A program made the position numbers and the translations under genes. This document shows, one piece after another, positions 1 to 10,418 of a DNA stretch of 64,000 nt (its first letter is position 1; each line of letters opens with the position of its first letter). The notes under the pieces were generated by a model that searched no databases, was not told the origin of the DNA, and saw nothing but the letters and a program-made list of their open reading frames with translations. This DNA is from Nitrospinia bacterium. Its GTDB lineage: Bacteria > Nitrospinota > Nitrospinia > Nitrospinales > JAJDAT01. The DNA lies in assembly GCA_029261715.1 (NCBI GenBank), contig JAJDAT010000016.1, forward strand, positions 62,001-126,000. Direction: 5' to 3'.

Positions 1-359
1 AGGAACCTACAGTGGTTGATTCACATATAACTGTTCTTCGACCAAATATAAATTTTTTTAAACCCTTTATTTTTGGCCGGTTATTATTGTCAATTGAATT
101 AAAAGTTGAATCCATGGGGGAAGGGAGTACTGGTCAAACCGAATTAGGAAGTAGAAGTTTGTCCAACATAAGAATAATAAAACCGAAAATTAATTGTCAG
201 TCATTTATTGAAAGTTATTTTTATAGACAAGCTGAGAAAATCGCAAGGAATCAAAAACAAATTTCAGTGCTTTCCAATTTAAGGGACACTCTTCTTCCTA
301 AACTCCTTTCGGGGGAGCTTCGTATCTCTGAAGTGGAGAAATTTGTGGAGGCGATATGA
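1..359 (+). CDS. hsdS: Type I restriction-modification specificity subunit HsdS, C-terminal end (truncated by window start)
   Basis: Frame is open to position 1; C-terminus ..QISVLSNLRDTLLPKLLSGELRISEVEKFVE is typical of HsdS; directly upstream of hsdR. Confidence 0.9.
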   Translation, partial: EPTVVDSHITVLRPNINFFKPFIFGRLLLSIELKVESMGEGSTGQTELGSRSLSNIRIIKPKINCQSFIESYFYRQAEKIARNQKQISVLSNLRDTLLPKLLSGELRISEVEKFVEAI

Positions 360-361
360 TG

Positions 362-415
362 AGGTGTTTATTTTATTAGATCGAGGCGCCCCTTCGACAA
401 GCTCAGGGTGACAAT
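362..415 (+). repeat. Dispersed repeat family R, copy R1 (divergent variant)
   Basis: Shares ATTTTATTRRATCGAGGCG start with copies at 28982 and 32521; followed by cttcgacaagctcagggtgaca. Begins 3 nt after the hsdS stop. Confidence 0.6.
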
Positions 416-618
416 TCATTTAAATCTAAGGCGGAACTTCGCCGATATTAAAATATCGCCGCTGAATGATACGCGATGGGGGATGGCTGTAAACAAAGTC
501 GATCTTTGCTTTGCAGAGATTAGTATTTAGGTAGTAAGTGGTGGTCGCATTTCGAGAGCCTCAATGTGACATTTTTTTAATTAGTTTCTCAATCAATTCT
601 CAAACGATGGCGTGAGAA

Positions 619-3600
619 GTGGCAAAAATAACCGAAAATATTTTGGAAGAAACCGCTCTGGGTTGGTTGAAAGAATTAGGCTATACCATTCTACACGGCC
701 CGGACATTTCCCCGGATACCTCCGACCGCGATTCCCAGAAGCTGAGTCAGGAGCGGGACAGTTACCGACAGGTTTTTCTTTTGCAACGGTTAAAAGAAGC
801 GCTTTCTCGTATCAATCCAGACGTTCCCGAATCTGGCATTGAGGAAGCTATCCGAAAAATCACGGTCGCTGCATCCCCTGATGTTATCGTTAACAACCGT
901 TCTTTCCATAGATTCTTGACCGATGGCGTTGATGTTGAAATAGCCTCCGATGGCGAATATGGCGGCAATCGTCATATCAAAGTGTGGCTCCTGGATCTCG
1001 AAAACGTTGAGAACAACGATTGGATAGCGTTGAACCAGTTTACGGTCGTTGAAAATAATAAAAATAGGCGAGCCGATGTAGTCGTTTTCGTTAACGGCAT
1101 TCCTCTTGCCGTGATGGAGTTGAAAAATCCCGCCGATGAAAAAGCAACCATTAAAAGCGCGTTCAACCAGCTTCAAACTTATAAGAAAGATATTCCCTCT
1201 CTATTTGTACCCAGCGAAATTTTAGTGATTTCGGACGGTATCCAGGCGAGAACGGGTACGCTCACTAGCGACTGGGATCGCTTCATGCCGTGGCGTACGC
1301 TTGATGGAATCGACCTTGCCGCAAAGGGTATCCCTGAACTGGAAGTGACTATTCGCGGACTGTTTGAACCCAGACGCTTTTTGGATTATATCCTTAACTT
1401 TATGGTTTTTGAGGACGACGGTTCCACAATCAAAAAGAAAGCCGCCGCCTACCATCAGTATTGGGCAGTGAACAAGGCTTTGTCCTGCACCTTTTCCGCC
1501 TGCGGAATTGACGCCGATCAATCCAAACTAATTGGTCGGTTTCCTGAATTCTCCGACTCCATCAAGGTGCAAGAACCCGAAGAAAGCTATGGCCCCGGTA
1601 CCGATCATTTTGGCGGCAGGCGTATTGGCGTGGTCTGGCATACGCAAGGAAGCGGTAAAAGTTTGTCTATGACTTTTTACGCCGGAAAAGTCATCCGTCA
1701 TCCGGATATGGGAAATCCTACACTGGTGGCGATCACGGACAGAAACGATTTGGACGATCAGTTATTTGGCACCTTCGCTAACTGCAAGGATTTGTTGAGA
1801 CAAACACCGGTTCAGGCCGGTAGTCGGTTACACCTGAGAGAGCTTTTGCAAGTCGCGTCGGGCGGTGTCGTTTTTACGACGATTCAAAAATTCATGCCCG
1901 ATCAGAAAGGCGCTGAGCATCCAATTCTCTCTGAGAGAAAAAATATTGTGGTTATAGCCGACGAAGCGCATCGCAGTCAGTATGACTTCATTGACGGCTT
2001 TGCTCGGCATCTCCATGATGCGCTTCCCAACGCTTCGTTTATCGGATTTACGGGAACTCCAATTGAAAAAGAAGACAGGAATACTCCGGCGGTGTTTGGA
2101 AACTACATCGACAAATACGACATTCTTCGCGCGGTGGAGGATGGAGCGACGGTTCCCATTTATTACGAAAGCCGGTTAGCCCGGATACAACTTAGCGAAG
2201 ATGAAAAGCCTAGGTTGGACCCGGAATTTGAAGAAATTACCGAAGGCGAAGAAGAGACGGGTAAACAAAAGCTTCGCACCAAATGGGCGGCATTAGAAAG
2301 TATGGTGGGGGCGGAAAAGCGAATCAATCTAGTGGCGAAGGATTTAGTCGAGCATTTTGAAAAACGTCTTGCCGCGCTGGAAGGCAAAGCGTTGGTGGTA
2401 TGCATGAGCCGCCGCATTTGCGTGGAGATGTACGAAGCGATTCGCAAACTTAGGCCGGATTGGCACAGCGACGACGATACCCAGGGCGCGATGAAAATTA
2501 TGATGTCCGGTTCGGCGTCGGACCATTTGGACTGGCAACCGCATATAAGGAATAAAACAGGGCGAGAAGACTTAGCTAAACGTTTCAAAAAACCTGACGA
2601 CGAACTGAAACTCGTCATTGTTAGGGATATGTGGCTTACTGGTTTTGATTGTCCCAGCTTACATACCATGTATGCAGACAAACCCATGAGCGGCCATAAC
2701 CTCATGCAAGCCATCGCTAGAGTTAATCGCGTATTCAGAGATAAGCCGGGTGGACTTGTGGTGGACTACCTGGGACTTGCCGATTATTTGAGAAATGCTC
2801 TGGCCAATTATACGGAAAGTGGCGGAAAAGGAACGACCGCTATCGATCAGGAAGAGGCTGTCGCCGTCCTTTTAGAGAAATATGGAATTGTTCGGGATAT
2901 GTTCCATGGGTTTGATTATGTCTCCATCATCAAAGGAAAATTGTCCGAACGAATATCTGGCATTGCTCAGGCTATGGAATTTGTGTTGAGCCTCGACAAT
3001 GGTAAGAAACGGTATCTTCCCGCCGTTACGATACTTAGCAAAGCGTTTGCTCTATCCGTTCCGCATGAGAGAGCTCTTGCGCTGAGGGACGAAATCGGAT
3101 TTTTCCAGGAAGTCCGCGCGGCGTTGATCAAGACCACCGGCGACGAAAAAGGGCGAACGTTTGACGAGATGGATTCCGCCATCAAGCAACTCGTGTCGCG
3201 GGCAGTCGCTTCGACAGAGGTTGTGGATATTTTTGAAGCGGCGGGTATGGGCAAGCCGGATATCTCTATTTTGTCGGACGAGTTTTTAGAAGAGGTCAAA
3301 AACTTGCCTCATCGCAACCTTGCTCTGGAGCTGCTCAAAAAATTGTTGAATGATGAGATTAAAACTCGTTCCAGAAAAAATGTGGTTCAGGCGCGATCTT
3401 TTGCAGAGATGTTGGAGCAGGCTATCAATAAATACCAAAATAGAACGATTGAAGCGGCAGAACTTATTCAAGAGCTAATCCGTATAGCAAAAGAACTTAG
3501 AGACGCAAAAAAGCGTGGAGAGGCCTTAGGACTGAACGAAGACGAAGAAGCTTTTTACGACGCGCTTGCGGAAAACGGCAGCGCTCGCGATGTGATGGGA

Positions 3601-3819
3601 GACGAGAGGTTAAAATTCCTTGCCCAGGAGTTGGTGAAAAAGGTCAGGAATAGCGTGAGTATAGATTGGACTTTGCGCGAAAACTCCCGCGCCCAAATTC
3701 GAATCTTGGTCAAGCGTATCCTTCGGCAATATGGTTATCCACCGGACATGGAGCAAAAGGCAACGGAATTGGTACTCGAACAAGCAGAAGCCTTATGTAA
3801 GGAGTGGATGGCCTCTTGA
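619..3819 (+). CDS. hsdR: Type I restriction enzyme R subunit (HsdR)
   Basis: 1066 aa; helicase motifs [49 protein letters not shown]-terminal nuclease region [11 protein letters not shown] start. Confidence 0.97.
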   Translation: MAKITENILEETALGWLKELGYTILHGPDISPDTSDRDSQKLSQERDSYRQVFLLQRLKEALSRINPDVPESGIEEAIRKITVAASPDVIVNNRSFHRFLTDGVDVEIASDGEYGGNRHIKVWLLDLENVENNDWIALNQFTVVENNKNRRADVVVFVNGIPLAVMELKNPADEKATIKSAFNQLQTYKKDIPSLFVPSEILVISDGIQARTGTLTSDWDRFMPWRTLDGIDLAAKGIPELEVTIRGLFEPRRFLDYILNFMVFEDDGSTIKKKAAAYHQYWAVNKALSCTFSACGIDADQSKLIGRFPEFSDSIKVQEPEESYGPGTDHFGGRRIGVVWHTQGSGKSLSMTFYAGKVIRHPDMGNPTLVAITDRNDLDDQLFGTFANCKDLLRQTPVQAGSRLHLRELLQVASGGVVFTTIQKFMPDQKGAEHPILSERKNIVVIADEAHRSQYDFIDGFARHLHDALPNASFIGFTGTPIEKEDRNTPAVFGNYIDKYDILRAVEDGATVPIYYESRLARIQLSEDEKPRLDPEFEEITEGEEETGKQKLRTKWAALESMVGAEKRINLVAKDLVEHFEKRLAALEGKALVVCMSRRICVEMYEAIRKLRPDWHSDDDTQGAMKIMMSGSASDHLDWQPHIRNKTGREDLAKRFKKPDDELKLVIVRDMWLTGFDCPSLHTMYADKPMSGHNLMQAIARVNRVFRDKPGGLVVDYLGLADYLRNALANYTESGGKGTTAIDQEEAVAVLLEKYGIVRDMFHGFDYVSIIKGKLSERISGIAQAMEFVLSLDNGKKRYLPAVTILSKAFALSVPHERALALRDEIGFFQEVRAALIKTTGDEKGRTFDEMDSAIKQLVSRAVASTEVVDIFEAAGMGKPDISILSDEFLEEVKNLPHRNLALELLKKLLNDEIKTRSRKNVVQARSFAEMLEQAINKYQNRTIEAAELIQELIRIAKELRDAKKRGEALGLNEDEEAFYDALAENGSARDVMGDERLKFLAQELVKKVRNSVSIDWTLRENSRAQIRILVKRILRQYGYPPDMEQKATELVLEQAEALCKEWMAS

Positions 3820-3867
3820 ACAAAATATATGTAATAAAAAAAGTTCGGTGTGTATTTGATGTGAAAT

Positions 3868-4694
3868 ATTTTTGACCAATACAGCCAACCTGAAAACAGG
3901 CTTACCCATGCGCTAGTAACGACACTGAATGAAGATAAAAACTTGTTAAGGGACTTTGTCCGCTGGATTGTTGGATCAAAGCATCCAAATCATAAGACAT
4001 TAGAAATCCTTGAACAACGTCTGCCTGGCGACCAAGAAATATTAGATGAGGGGGAGTTTGAAAAAAAAGGATTGCCCGATGCTTGGATTCATGATGGAAA
4101 GCGCTGAGAATAAAATGGTTACTAATGGATATTTGAAAGGGGGAACCTTGACCACTTTTACAGGATTTCCGTTTGGTGCACAAACTCCATATAATTACCG
4201 CAAAGCAAAATGGTTGTTACGTTTTCCGGCAGAATAGTAAGCTGATTAAGGAACTTAGTATTGATCCACTTATTACAGGCCGATCTGCTATTACCAGTAA
4301 AGAAGCAACTGCAATATGGGACTTTTTATCTATTAAAGGCGCTTCAAAAGAAAACAATTTCACTAGATATCCACATTTTACCCTATCCATAAAACATGAC
4401 AATTTATTTATTTTAGTGACCGCGCCAAACGGTATTAAACCTCAATTTCGGAAAAATTTAGTGATGCAAGGTGAGGAAGGGTTTTGTAGTTTTTTGGAAC
4501 AAATACATAATAACTTTAATAACATCATAAAAAGAACAGGCGCATGTCCTTGGATAAAGGTAGCGCAGAGACATTACAAAACACAGCGTTCTAAACCTGC
4601 AATAGATGCAAAGTTAGCATTTGATCTACGTGCAGCTTTTAATCAGGATAAAGGCAAAAATTCGGTAAAATTGCACATTTGGGAAGGATTGTGA
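3868..4694 (+). pseudogene. Decayed RM-island gene (frameshifted remnants of one protein)
   Basis: Frame 1 IFDQYSQPENRLTHALVTTLNEDKNLLRDFVRWIV..GLPDAWIHDGKR* (3868-4107) has no ATG; continuation appears in ORFs 4046-4237 and 4173-4694 (..VAQRHYKTQRSKPAIDAKLAFDLRAAF..). Confidence 0.55.
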
Positions 4695-4696
4695 TT

Positions 4697-5218
4697 TTAC
4701 CCTGTGGGTTTCCTAAGGGAAACTGTATTTTGATCCCATTTTTTTGCATAAAACTCAAGTGATTCATAGATACTTTGATCCCCTCTTATTTTTCTCAAAT
4801 CTTCTATGAAGCGACAAAAAAACCTGTAATAATGAACCAATAATCCTCCCCTTAGATCTCTACAAATCCTTTCATCAGCTACGCCATGTTTAATTCCACT
4901 GGTCGTTTTTAGAAAACTACCGAGAACAAATTGCAGATCAACCATAATCTCGGGGTACTCCTGACTGGCAAGTTTCTGAATTTCTGATAAAGATATTTCA
5001 CCTGGAGAACGACTCCATATGTGTAAATGTTTTTCCAATTTTACATTAATTTCTCTAACAGCAGGATCAACAAAAACAGCAAATTCTATTCCCGTAATAC
5101 GTCGGTTCCAATCGTGCTGACTTTTCATTTGTTTTCTTAGAAATTGCAACTGAAATATAGCAATAATCAAACTAATTGTGATGGCAATTTGGCTAATTGT
5201 TTGAATGGTAATATCCAT
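4697..5218 (-). CDS. Hypothetical protein, one N-terminal TM helix (DUF4760-like)
   Basis: 173 aa ORF; N-terminal TM ISQIAITISLIIAIFQLQFL then soluble helical region. Confidence 0.6.
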   Translation of the reverse strand: MDITIQTISQIAITISLIIAIFQLQFLRKQMKSQHDWNRRITGIEFAVFVDPAVREINVKLEKHLHIWSRSPGEISLSEIQKLASQEYPEIMVDLQFVLGSFLKTTSGIKHGVADERICRDLRGGLLVHYYRFFCRFIEDLRKIRGDQSIYESLEFYAKKWDQNTVSLRKPTG

Positions 5219-5357
5219 CTCCCCCCTCTTTTAGATCAATGCAAGTCTTGGGACCATAGCATAAAGAATCTCAGTAGCAAAAATTTTTGATCAATCGTTT
5301 TTTTAGATTTTTGCACAACCTGAAAGTTCCCTAATAATTTGCTCTTATACCCTATAG

Positions 5358-5507
5358 AAGCTCTCTCAGGCTGCGCTTGCGAAGAAGGCTAAAACAACTC
5401 AACGAATGATTTCACAGCTAGAGTAGAGCAAGATTTCGGTCGATGTTGATTTGCTTGGTCGGATTACAAACGCCCTTGAATTAAAAGTTAGTATCTCCTC
5501 ACGGTAG
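5358..5507 (+). pseudogene. XRE-type HTH regulator/antitoxin remnant with in-frame TAG
   Basis: Conceptual translation KLSQAALAKKAKTTQRMISQLE*SKISVDVDLLGRITNALELKVSIS; TAG at 5424-5426. Confidence 0.5.
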
Positions 5508-5532
5508 CTTTGACACTGTGCATGATCGAAAA

Positions 5533-5640
5533 CTACGAGCGATCAGACGGGCAGCTATGCCAACGGTGACAGCCTGATCTATGAGCGAATGATTGGCTTG
5601 GAATAGATAGAATTAGAACAAGGATTATTAGTCTTACCAT
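5533..5640 (-). pseudogene. Truncated small secreted protein (FAHRSGCHRWHSCPSD family)
   Basis: MVRLIILVLILSIPSQSFAHRSGCHRWHSCPSDRS*; signal peptide plus the start of a Cys/His-rich motif, then stop. Confidence 0.5.
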
Positions 5641-5737
5641 GGCAAGCTCCAGAGTTGATATTTGGATTCTCAATCATGCTATAATTCTGGGAATTCCCAC
5701 ATACCAAAAATATCATTATCTTAACTTGGAGAACTAA

Positions 5738-6295
5738 ATGCCTAGCAGTTATGTCGGGACCGGAACAAGCCAAAATACTAGTACTGCTGGGGTTATTTTG
5801 AGGTCAGGGTTTAATAAAAAGGCCGCAAGCGCAGACACTTTAAATAGTTTAATGGGAACTTCTAGTGATGTTTCAACGAGCACCCCAAATGTGAGCGGAA
5901 CTCAATGGGGCTCATTCACTGCATGTGGCGGGTTAATTGTAAAGACTGCTACAGATGTTTATATGGCTCATAATTCTCCATCTGGCACCGCAATAATAAA
6001 TTCTGACTGGACTAATGGATGGTTAAACATAAATAAGGCGAATATAACCCAAGCGGTGATAATAGGATTTGGAAACAATGCAAATCCACAAATCATTGAT
6101 GACATAAAGCTCTATTTTAAAGACGCTAACCGTAATATTCCTTTCATAAGAATTAAAAGAAATGGAAATAGGTCTATTAAAGCTTCTGCCGATTTAACTG
6201 GCGTGTATCTATTAAGTCATTACAATAACACCATTTTGCTAGACAAAACTTGGGCTGCAATTAATATGGTCGATCAAGAAGTGGTTCAAGCTTAA
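5738..6295 (+). CDS. Hypothetical protein (Ser/Thr/Asn-rich, 185 aa)
   Basis: Clean ORF; no recognised domain. Confidence 0.55.
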   Translation: MPSSYVGTGTSQNTSTAGVILRSGFNKKAASADTLNSLMGTSSDVSTSTPNVSGTQWGSFTACGGLIVKTATDVYMAHNSPSGTAIINSDWTNGWLNINKANITQAVIIGFGNNANPQIIDDIKLYFKDANRNIPFIRIKRNGNRSIKASADLTGVYLLSHYNNTILLDKTWAAINMVDQEVVQA

Positions 6296-6379
6296 AGAAA
6301 ACTGGATCTTTTCAAGACCCTATTATCCGAAAGTTTCCTCAAGTTCCTCCCTGATTTATCTAAATACTTTCATTCGCAA

Positions 6380-6502
6380 TCAAACAGCGTATACCACGGG
6401 TATTTCATCGATACGTGTTGTGTAGCAGGGTGTTTTTCGTTCTGACTTTGGCTTCCACTTTTTCTCTAGTCCCTCGCCAAGAAGCTTGATTGTGCCTGAT
6501 CT
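6380..6502. repeat. umuC 3'-end direct repeat, copy 1
   Basis: About 123 bp with ~4 mismatches to 7300-7422; boundary is exactly at the umuC stop codon. Confidence 0.9.
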
Positions 6503-6568
6503 ATGAGCGAATGAGAAGCTTGGGATGGATAGAATAAGGATTAGAACAAAAGTGATGAGCCTTACCAT
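6380..6568 (-). pseudogene. Chimeric ORF: Sec signal peptide fused in frame to the UmuC C-terminal tail
   Basis: MVRLITFVLILILSIPSFSFAHRSGTIKLLGEGLEKKWKPKSERKTPCYTTRIDEIPVVYAV*; the last ~38 residues match UmuC encoded at 7300. Confidence 0.6.
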
Positions 6569-6731
6569 GACAATCTCCGAGAGCGTTGATCGATTGCTCA
6601 ATTATGCTATACTCTGGTAATCTTTCATATGCCAAATTATCAAATAACGCTTTTTGCCCTTATTCCCTTCATATGACAACTCTAGAATATTTTTATTCCT
6701 TAGAAATCATGAAAAAAAAAAGAAAACACCT

Positions 6732-7157
6732 ATGAAAATTAAGTTATCGCTGATTCGCTTATTAGTTATTCCTTTTATATTTGCTTTGGCTTCTTGTGCA
6801 ACTATGGACACAGTTACAAACGCTCCCGCCAATGCTGGCATTTCGCGTAGCTTTAGCGGTAACTATGAATTGGTTAAAGATGCAGTCGTAACTAGCTTAC
6901 AAATTCTTAATATAAATACAAAACAGTTCAAGGAAGCGCCGGAAGGTTTTACAATATTATTCAATAAATCAATATCAGCATTTAGTTGGGGTGAAGTTGG
7001 GCGGATTTTGGTCAGCAAGGTTGATGAAAACAATACTCGTGTAAATGTTCATTCGAAAAAAAGGCATAAGCTTCAAATAACAGGTACAGATGAGCAAGAA
7101 TTTGCAGACACCCTTTTTCAAGGAGTAACAAAAATATTAGATAAAAGGAAAAAATGA
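6732..7157 (+). CDS. Putative lipoprotein
   Basis: MKIKLSLIRLLVIPFIFALASC lipobox; internal start is more likely than the annotated 6654. Confidence 0.7.
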   Translation: MKIKLSLIRLLVIPFIFALASCATMDTVTNAPANAGISRSFSGNYELVKDAVVTSLQILNINTKQFKEAPEGFTILFNKSISAFSWGEVGRILVSKVDENNTRVNVHSKKRHKLQITGTDEQEFADTLFQGVTKILDKRKK

Positions 7158-7299
7158 GGTTTTTATTAGATGGAGTAACTCTCGTGCTCGTATAGCTTTC
7201 CAAAATAGTCAACAGCAATAACCTCAATTTACTTTTGATAAATGTCTATTCTGAAATTCCCCCAAACCTCTCCCTAGCAGCATCCAATTTATCACATAG

Positions 7300-8592
7300 T
7301 CAAACAGCGTATACCACGGGTATTTCATCGATACGTGTTGTGTAGCAGGGTGTTTTTCGTTCTGACTTTGGTTTCCACTTTTTATCTAGTCCCTCGCCAA
7401 GAAACTTGATTGTGCCGGATCCCATCAGGTTATTAATCCTATCGATTGCCTCCATTAACGATTTAGATCGCGCTTGTAATTCAACATTATCAAACAACCC
7501 TGTCTGTTGTTGTCCTGCTGACATTAAACCGCTAAGCATGACACCCGCTCTCTTGTAAGAAAAACCGGCTCGATAGATAGACCTCAACCCAGCAAGGGCA
7601 GCCGCTATTAATAATCGTGTATCATCGCTCGGTTCTGGCAAAGGCACTAAGAGACTACCGTTGTACTGTTGCTCTTCTGGTTGAAATGGATTCGTATTGA
7701 TAAACACATGGATCGATGACGCTATCGATCCTTGATGGCGTAATTTCTCAGCGGCTCGTGTGGTGTAGGTGATTACGGACTCTATAAGTTCTGATAACGA
7801 CGACACCGGTCTTCCAAACGATCGCGAACACATCAATTGCTCTTTTGGAGGAGCTATTTCTTCTAATGAAATACAAGATTGTCCGTTGAGCTCCATCACC
7901 GTTCTCTCCATCACAACTGAGAATTGTTTCCGGATTCGTTTCGGTGACGCTTGCTTTAGATCAAGAACTGTATTAATGCCTAGTTGACTTAACCTTTTAT
8001 AGATCTTACCGCCAACACCCCACACTTCGCCCACTTCAATTTTGGAAAAGAGAGTATTCAACTCACCCGATTGCAGAGCGGTGAGGTTGCATACCCCTGC
8101 AAAGACCGTCTGTTTTTTAGAAATATGGTTGGCTAGCTTTGCAAGCGTCTTTGAAGCTCCAATTCCAACGCAAACTGGCAAACCTACAAACTTTTTAATT
8201 GTGGATCGGATGTTCTGTCCATAATCGATCAGGTTTAAATGCTTGAATGCAGTTAGATTAATAAAACTTTCATCGATTGAATAGACTTCCTGGTCTGGGC
8301 TAAATTCTGAAATTATTTTCATCACTCTATTCGACATATCCGCATAGAGCGTATAATTACTAGAAAGAGCAATGATATTGTGGCGTTTGACTAAAGGTTG
8401 GACACTGCTCCAGGCCACACCCATTTTGACGCCCAAACTCTTTACTTCCTGCGATCTTGCAATGACGCATCCGTCATTATTTGAAAGCACGATAACCGGT
8501 TTACCTTCTAGAGCGGGATTGAAAACACGTTCGCAAGAGACATAGAAATTGTTGCAGTCAATTAGAGCTATTCTTTGATCGTTTACGGCCAT
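7300..8592 (-). CDS. umuC: Y-family DNA polymerase V subunit UmuC
   Basis: ALIDCNNFYVSCERVFNPALEGKPVIVLSNNDGCVIARSQEVK.. YSIDESF..; overlaps umuD. Confidence 0.97.
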   Translation of the reverse strand: MAVNDQRIALIDCNNFYVSCERVFNPALEGKPVIVLSNNDGCVIARSQEVKSLGVKMGVAWSSVQPLVKRHNIIALSSNYTLYADMSNRVMKIISEFSPDQEVYSIDESFINLTAFKHLNLIDYGQNIRSTIKKFVGLPVCVGIGASKTLAKLANHISKKQTVFAGVCNLTALQSGELNTLFSKIEVGEVWGVGGKIYKRLSQLGINTVLDLKQASPKRIRKQFSVVMERTVMELNGQSCISLEEIAPPKEQLMCSRSFGRPVSSLSELIESVITYTTRAAEKLRHQGSIASSIHVFINTNPFQPEEQQYNGSLLVPLPEPSDDTRLLIAAALAGLRSIYRAGFSYKRAGVMLSGLMSAGQQQTGLFDNVELQARSKSLMEAIDRINNLMGSGTIKFLGEGLDKKWKPKSERKTPCYTTRIDEIPVVYAV

Positions 8593-9056
8593 AGCTTATG
8601 AATTGCCCAACGCACAACGCCCCAGACTTCAAGGTTTTCTTCAGGATCAATGATAATGTCAGAATATGCTGGATTAGCGGCTTTCAATACATATCCATTT
8701 TTCTGATGAACAAGCTGCTTGACCGTGAACTCACCATCAATAGCCGCTATCACAATATTGCCATCCACGACAGGTAAAGAACGATCAATGATAAGTAGAT
8801 CGCCATCCAAGATGCCAAGATCTGTCATTGAATCACCTTGGACCCGTAGAAAGAACGTTGCCTCTTTGTTTTGAACCAAGCGCTCGTTAAGATCGATACA
8901 GCTTTCGACATAATCGTCAGCGGGCGATGGGAAACCAGCGGGAACAGCCCAACTAAATAGAGGTTGTTTGCTTATAGATAATTCTGGTTTCAAGCCTATA
9001 AGTGGAAGCGGTTCACTATTACCGCTATCTTGAGTGGAAACGTCATGCATATTCAT
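8583..9056 (-). CDS. umuD: UmuD / LexA-like S24 autoprotease
   Basis: AG|FPSPADDYVE cleavage region, GDSM (Ser), DGEFTVKQL (Lys); 10-nt overlap with umuC. Confidence 0.95.
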   Translation of the reverse strand: MNMHDVSTQDSGNSEPLPLIGLKPELSISKQPLFSWAVPAGFPSPADDYVESCIDLNERLVQNKEATFFLRVQGDSMTDLGILDGDLLIIDRSLPVVDGNIVIAAIDGEFTVKQLVHQKNGYVLKAANPAYSDIIIDPEENLEVWGVVRWAIHKLWP

Positions 9057-9618
9057 TTTCTATGTTTATGATTGTTGGTTCTAGATTAGAAAGCATTTGC
9101 TTCGGTGTCAAGATTATTTTCGCTTTTTTTTCGCCCCATTTTAAGAGCAATAATTTATCGCTTTTCAAAACACTTGTTGCGACCTTCAAAAGTTCTTTTC
9201 AATATTTAGTCACTCTCGTAACTTTCCCTGCGCCCTTGATAAAACCTTGATAGAAACTCATTCCTCAACCAAAATTAATTAAATCCAGAAAACAAACTAA
9301 ACCCAAAAACAAAAACAACTTAAGAAAAGTTTTCAGAAGTTATTAAAAAATAGGTTTTTATAGAAAGTTTTTATGGGAAAAGTGATAATATTTTTCCACT
9401 AAATCTTGTTAGACCAAGATTTAAGTTATAATTCTATGTTTTGGTTATTTCCTTCTAGCTTTAACTTTTGTTTTTTCAGCAAGTCTCTCAAATTATTTTT
9501 GATTGTTTTTTTATCCCCAAACAAATTTTTTAAATTTATTTGGGGAAATTTACATCGGTGAATTCTCTTAGATATTCTTAAATTAATAATTTAATTAAAA
9601 ATTAAGGTTGGCTTAACT

Positions 9619-10296
9619 ATGGGCTTTGACAAAAAAAAGTTTTGGGAAAACAAAATTCTAGCTTGGGAAAAAGATAGGTATCGCCTTGAAGATGATGAAA
9701 GTACCGTGAAAACGGACTCTAGCCATATCGCTGGATCTTCTTTGCAATTTAGGTTTGAAAAATCTGCAGAACTGCTAAAACCCCATTTAGACGGGAAAAA
9801 AATTCTCGATATAGGATGCGGCACCGGAATTTTCTATAATGAATTACAAGATACTAACTTAGCTCATTATTATGGAGTTGATTTTTCTGAAAACGCGATC
9901 TCAGAAGGGAAAAAGAAAATTGCAGGCACTGAGAAAGAGAAAAAATGTTCTCTTTTTGTAGGAAGTATTGAAGATTTTGATTTTCCGGAATGCGATGTAG
10001 TTCTTGCTTTGGGCGTTTTAGAGTGGCTAGAAAATGACGAATTAGAAACGCTTTTCAAAAAAACCTATCCTCGAAAGTTTCTTTTTCCAATTGCAGAAAA
10101 GAGAGTTTCAATTACTCGCTGGATACATTCTATATACGTTTTTTTTTCGTATGGCTGGAAATCTCAAGGTTACGTTCCAAAATACCATACAACTGACGAG
10201 ATAATAAAAATTGCCGAAGCGGTTGGCTATAGGGATATAAAAATCTTCAGGCATCCCCGATTGAGATTTGGAACCTTTCTTTATTATTTTGATTAA
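9619..10296 (+). CDS. Class I SAM-dependent methyltransferase
   Basis: KKILDIGCGTGIFYNELQ..YYGVDFSENAISEGK motif. Confidence 0.85.
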   Translation: MGFDKKKFWENKILAWEKDRYRLEDDESTVKTDSSHIAGSSLQFRFEKSAELLKPHLDGKKILDIGCGTGIFYNELQDTNLAHYYGVDFSENAISEGKKKIAGTEKEKKCSLFVGSIEDFDFPECDVVLALGVLEWLENDELETLFKKTYPRKFLFPIAEKRVSITRWIHSIYVFFSYGWKSQGYVPKYHTTDEIIKIAEAVGYRDIKIFRHPRLRFGTFLYYFD

Positions 10297-10418
10297 TAAA
10301 CTTTTATTCATTTTGTCTTTTTCCATCCTAAAAGTTTCTTTCCTGTAAAAAAATAATAAGTTACAGGTTTAACTTAATTGCGGATCATCATTAGGAGAAC
10401 TTGATAAGTAAAAAGAAA

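Noticed and set aside
762-3471. Long antisense ORFs inside hsdR (e.g. 2163-2714 -, 790-1176 -) and the +1 ORF 612-842
   Set aside because: Shadow ORFs of a strongly supported HsdR frame; no recognisable domains or RBS.
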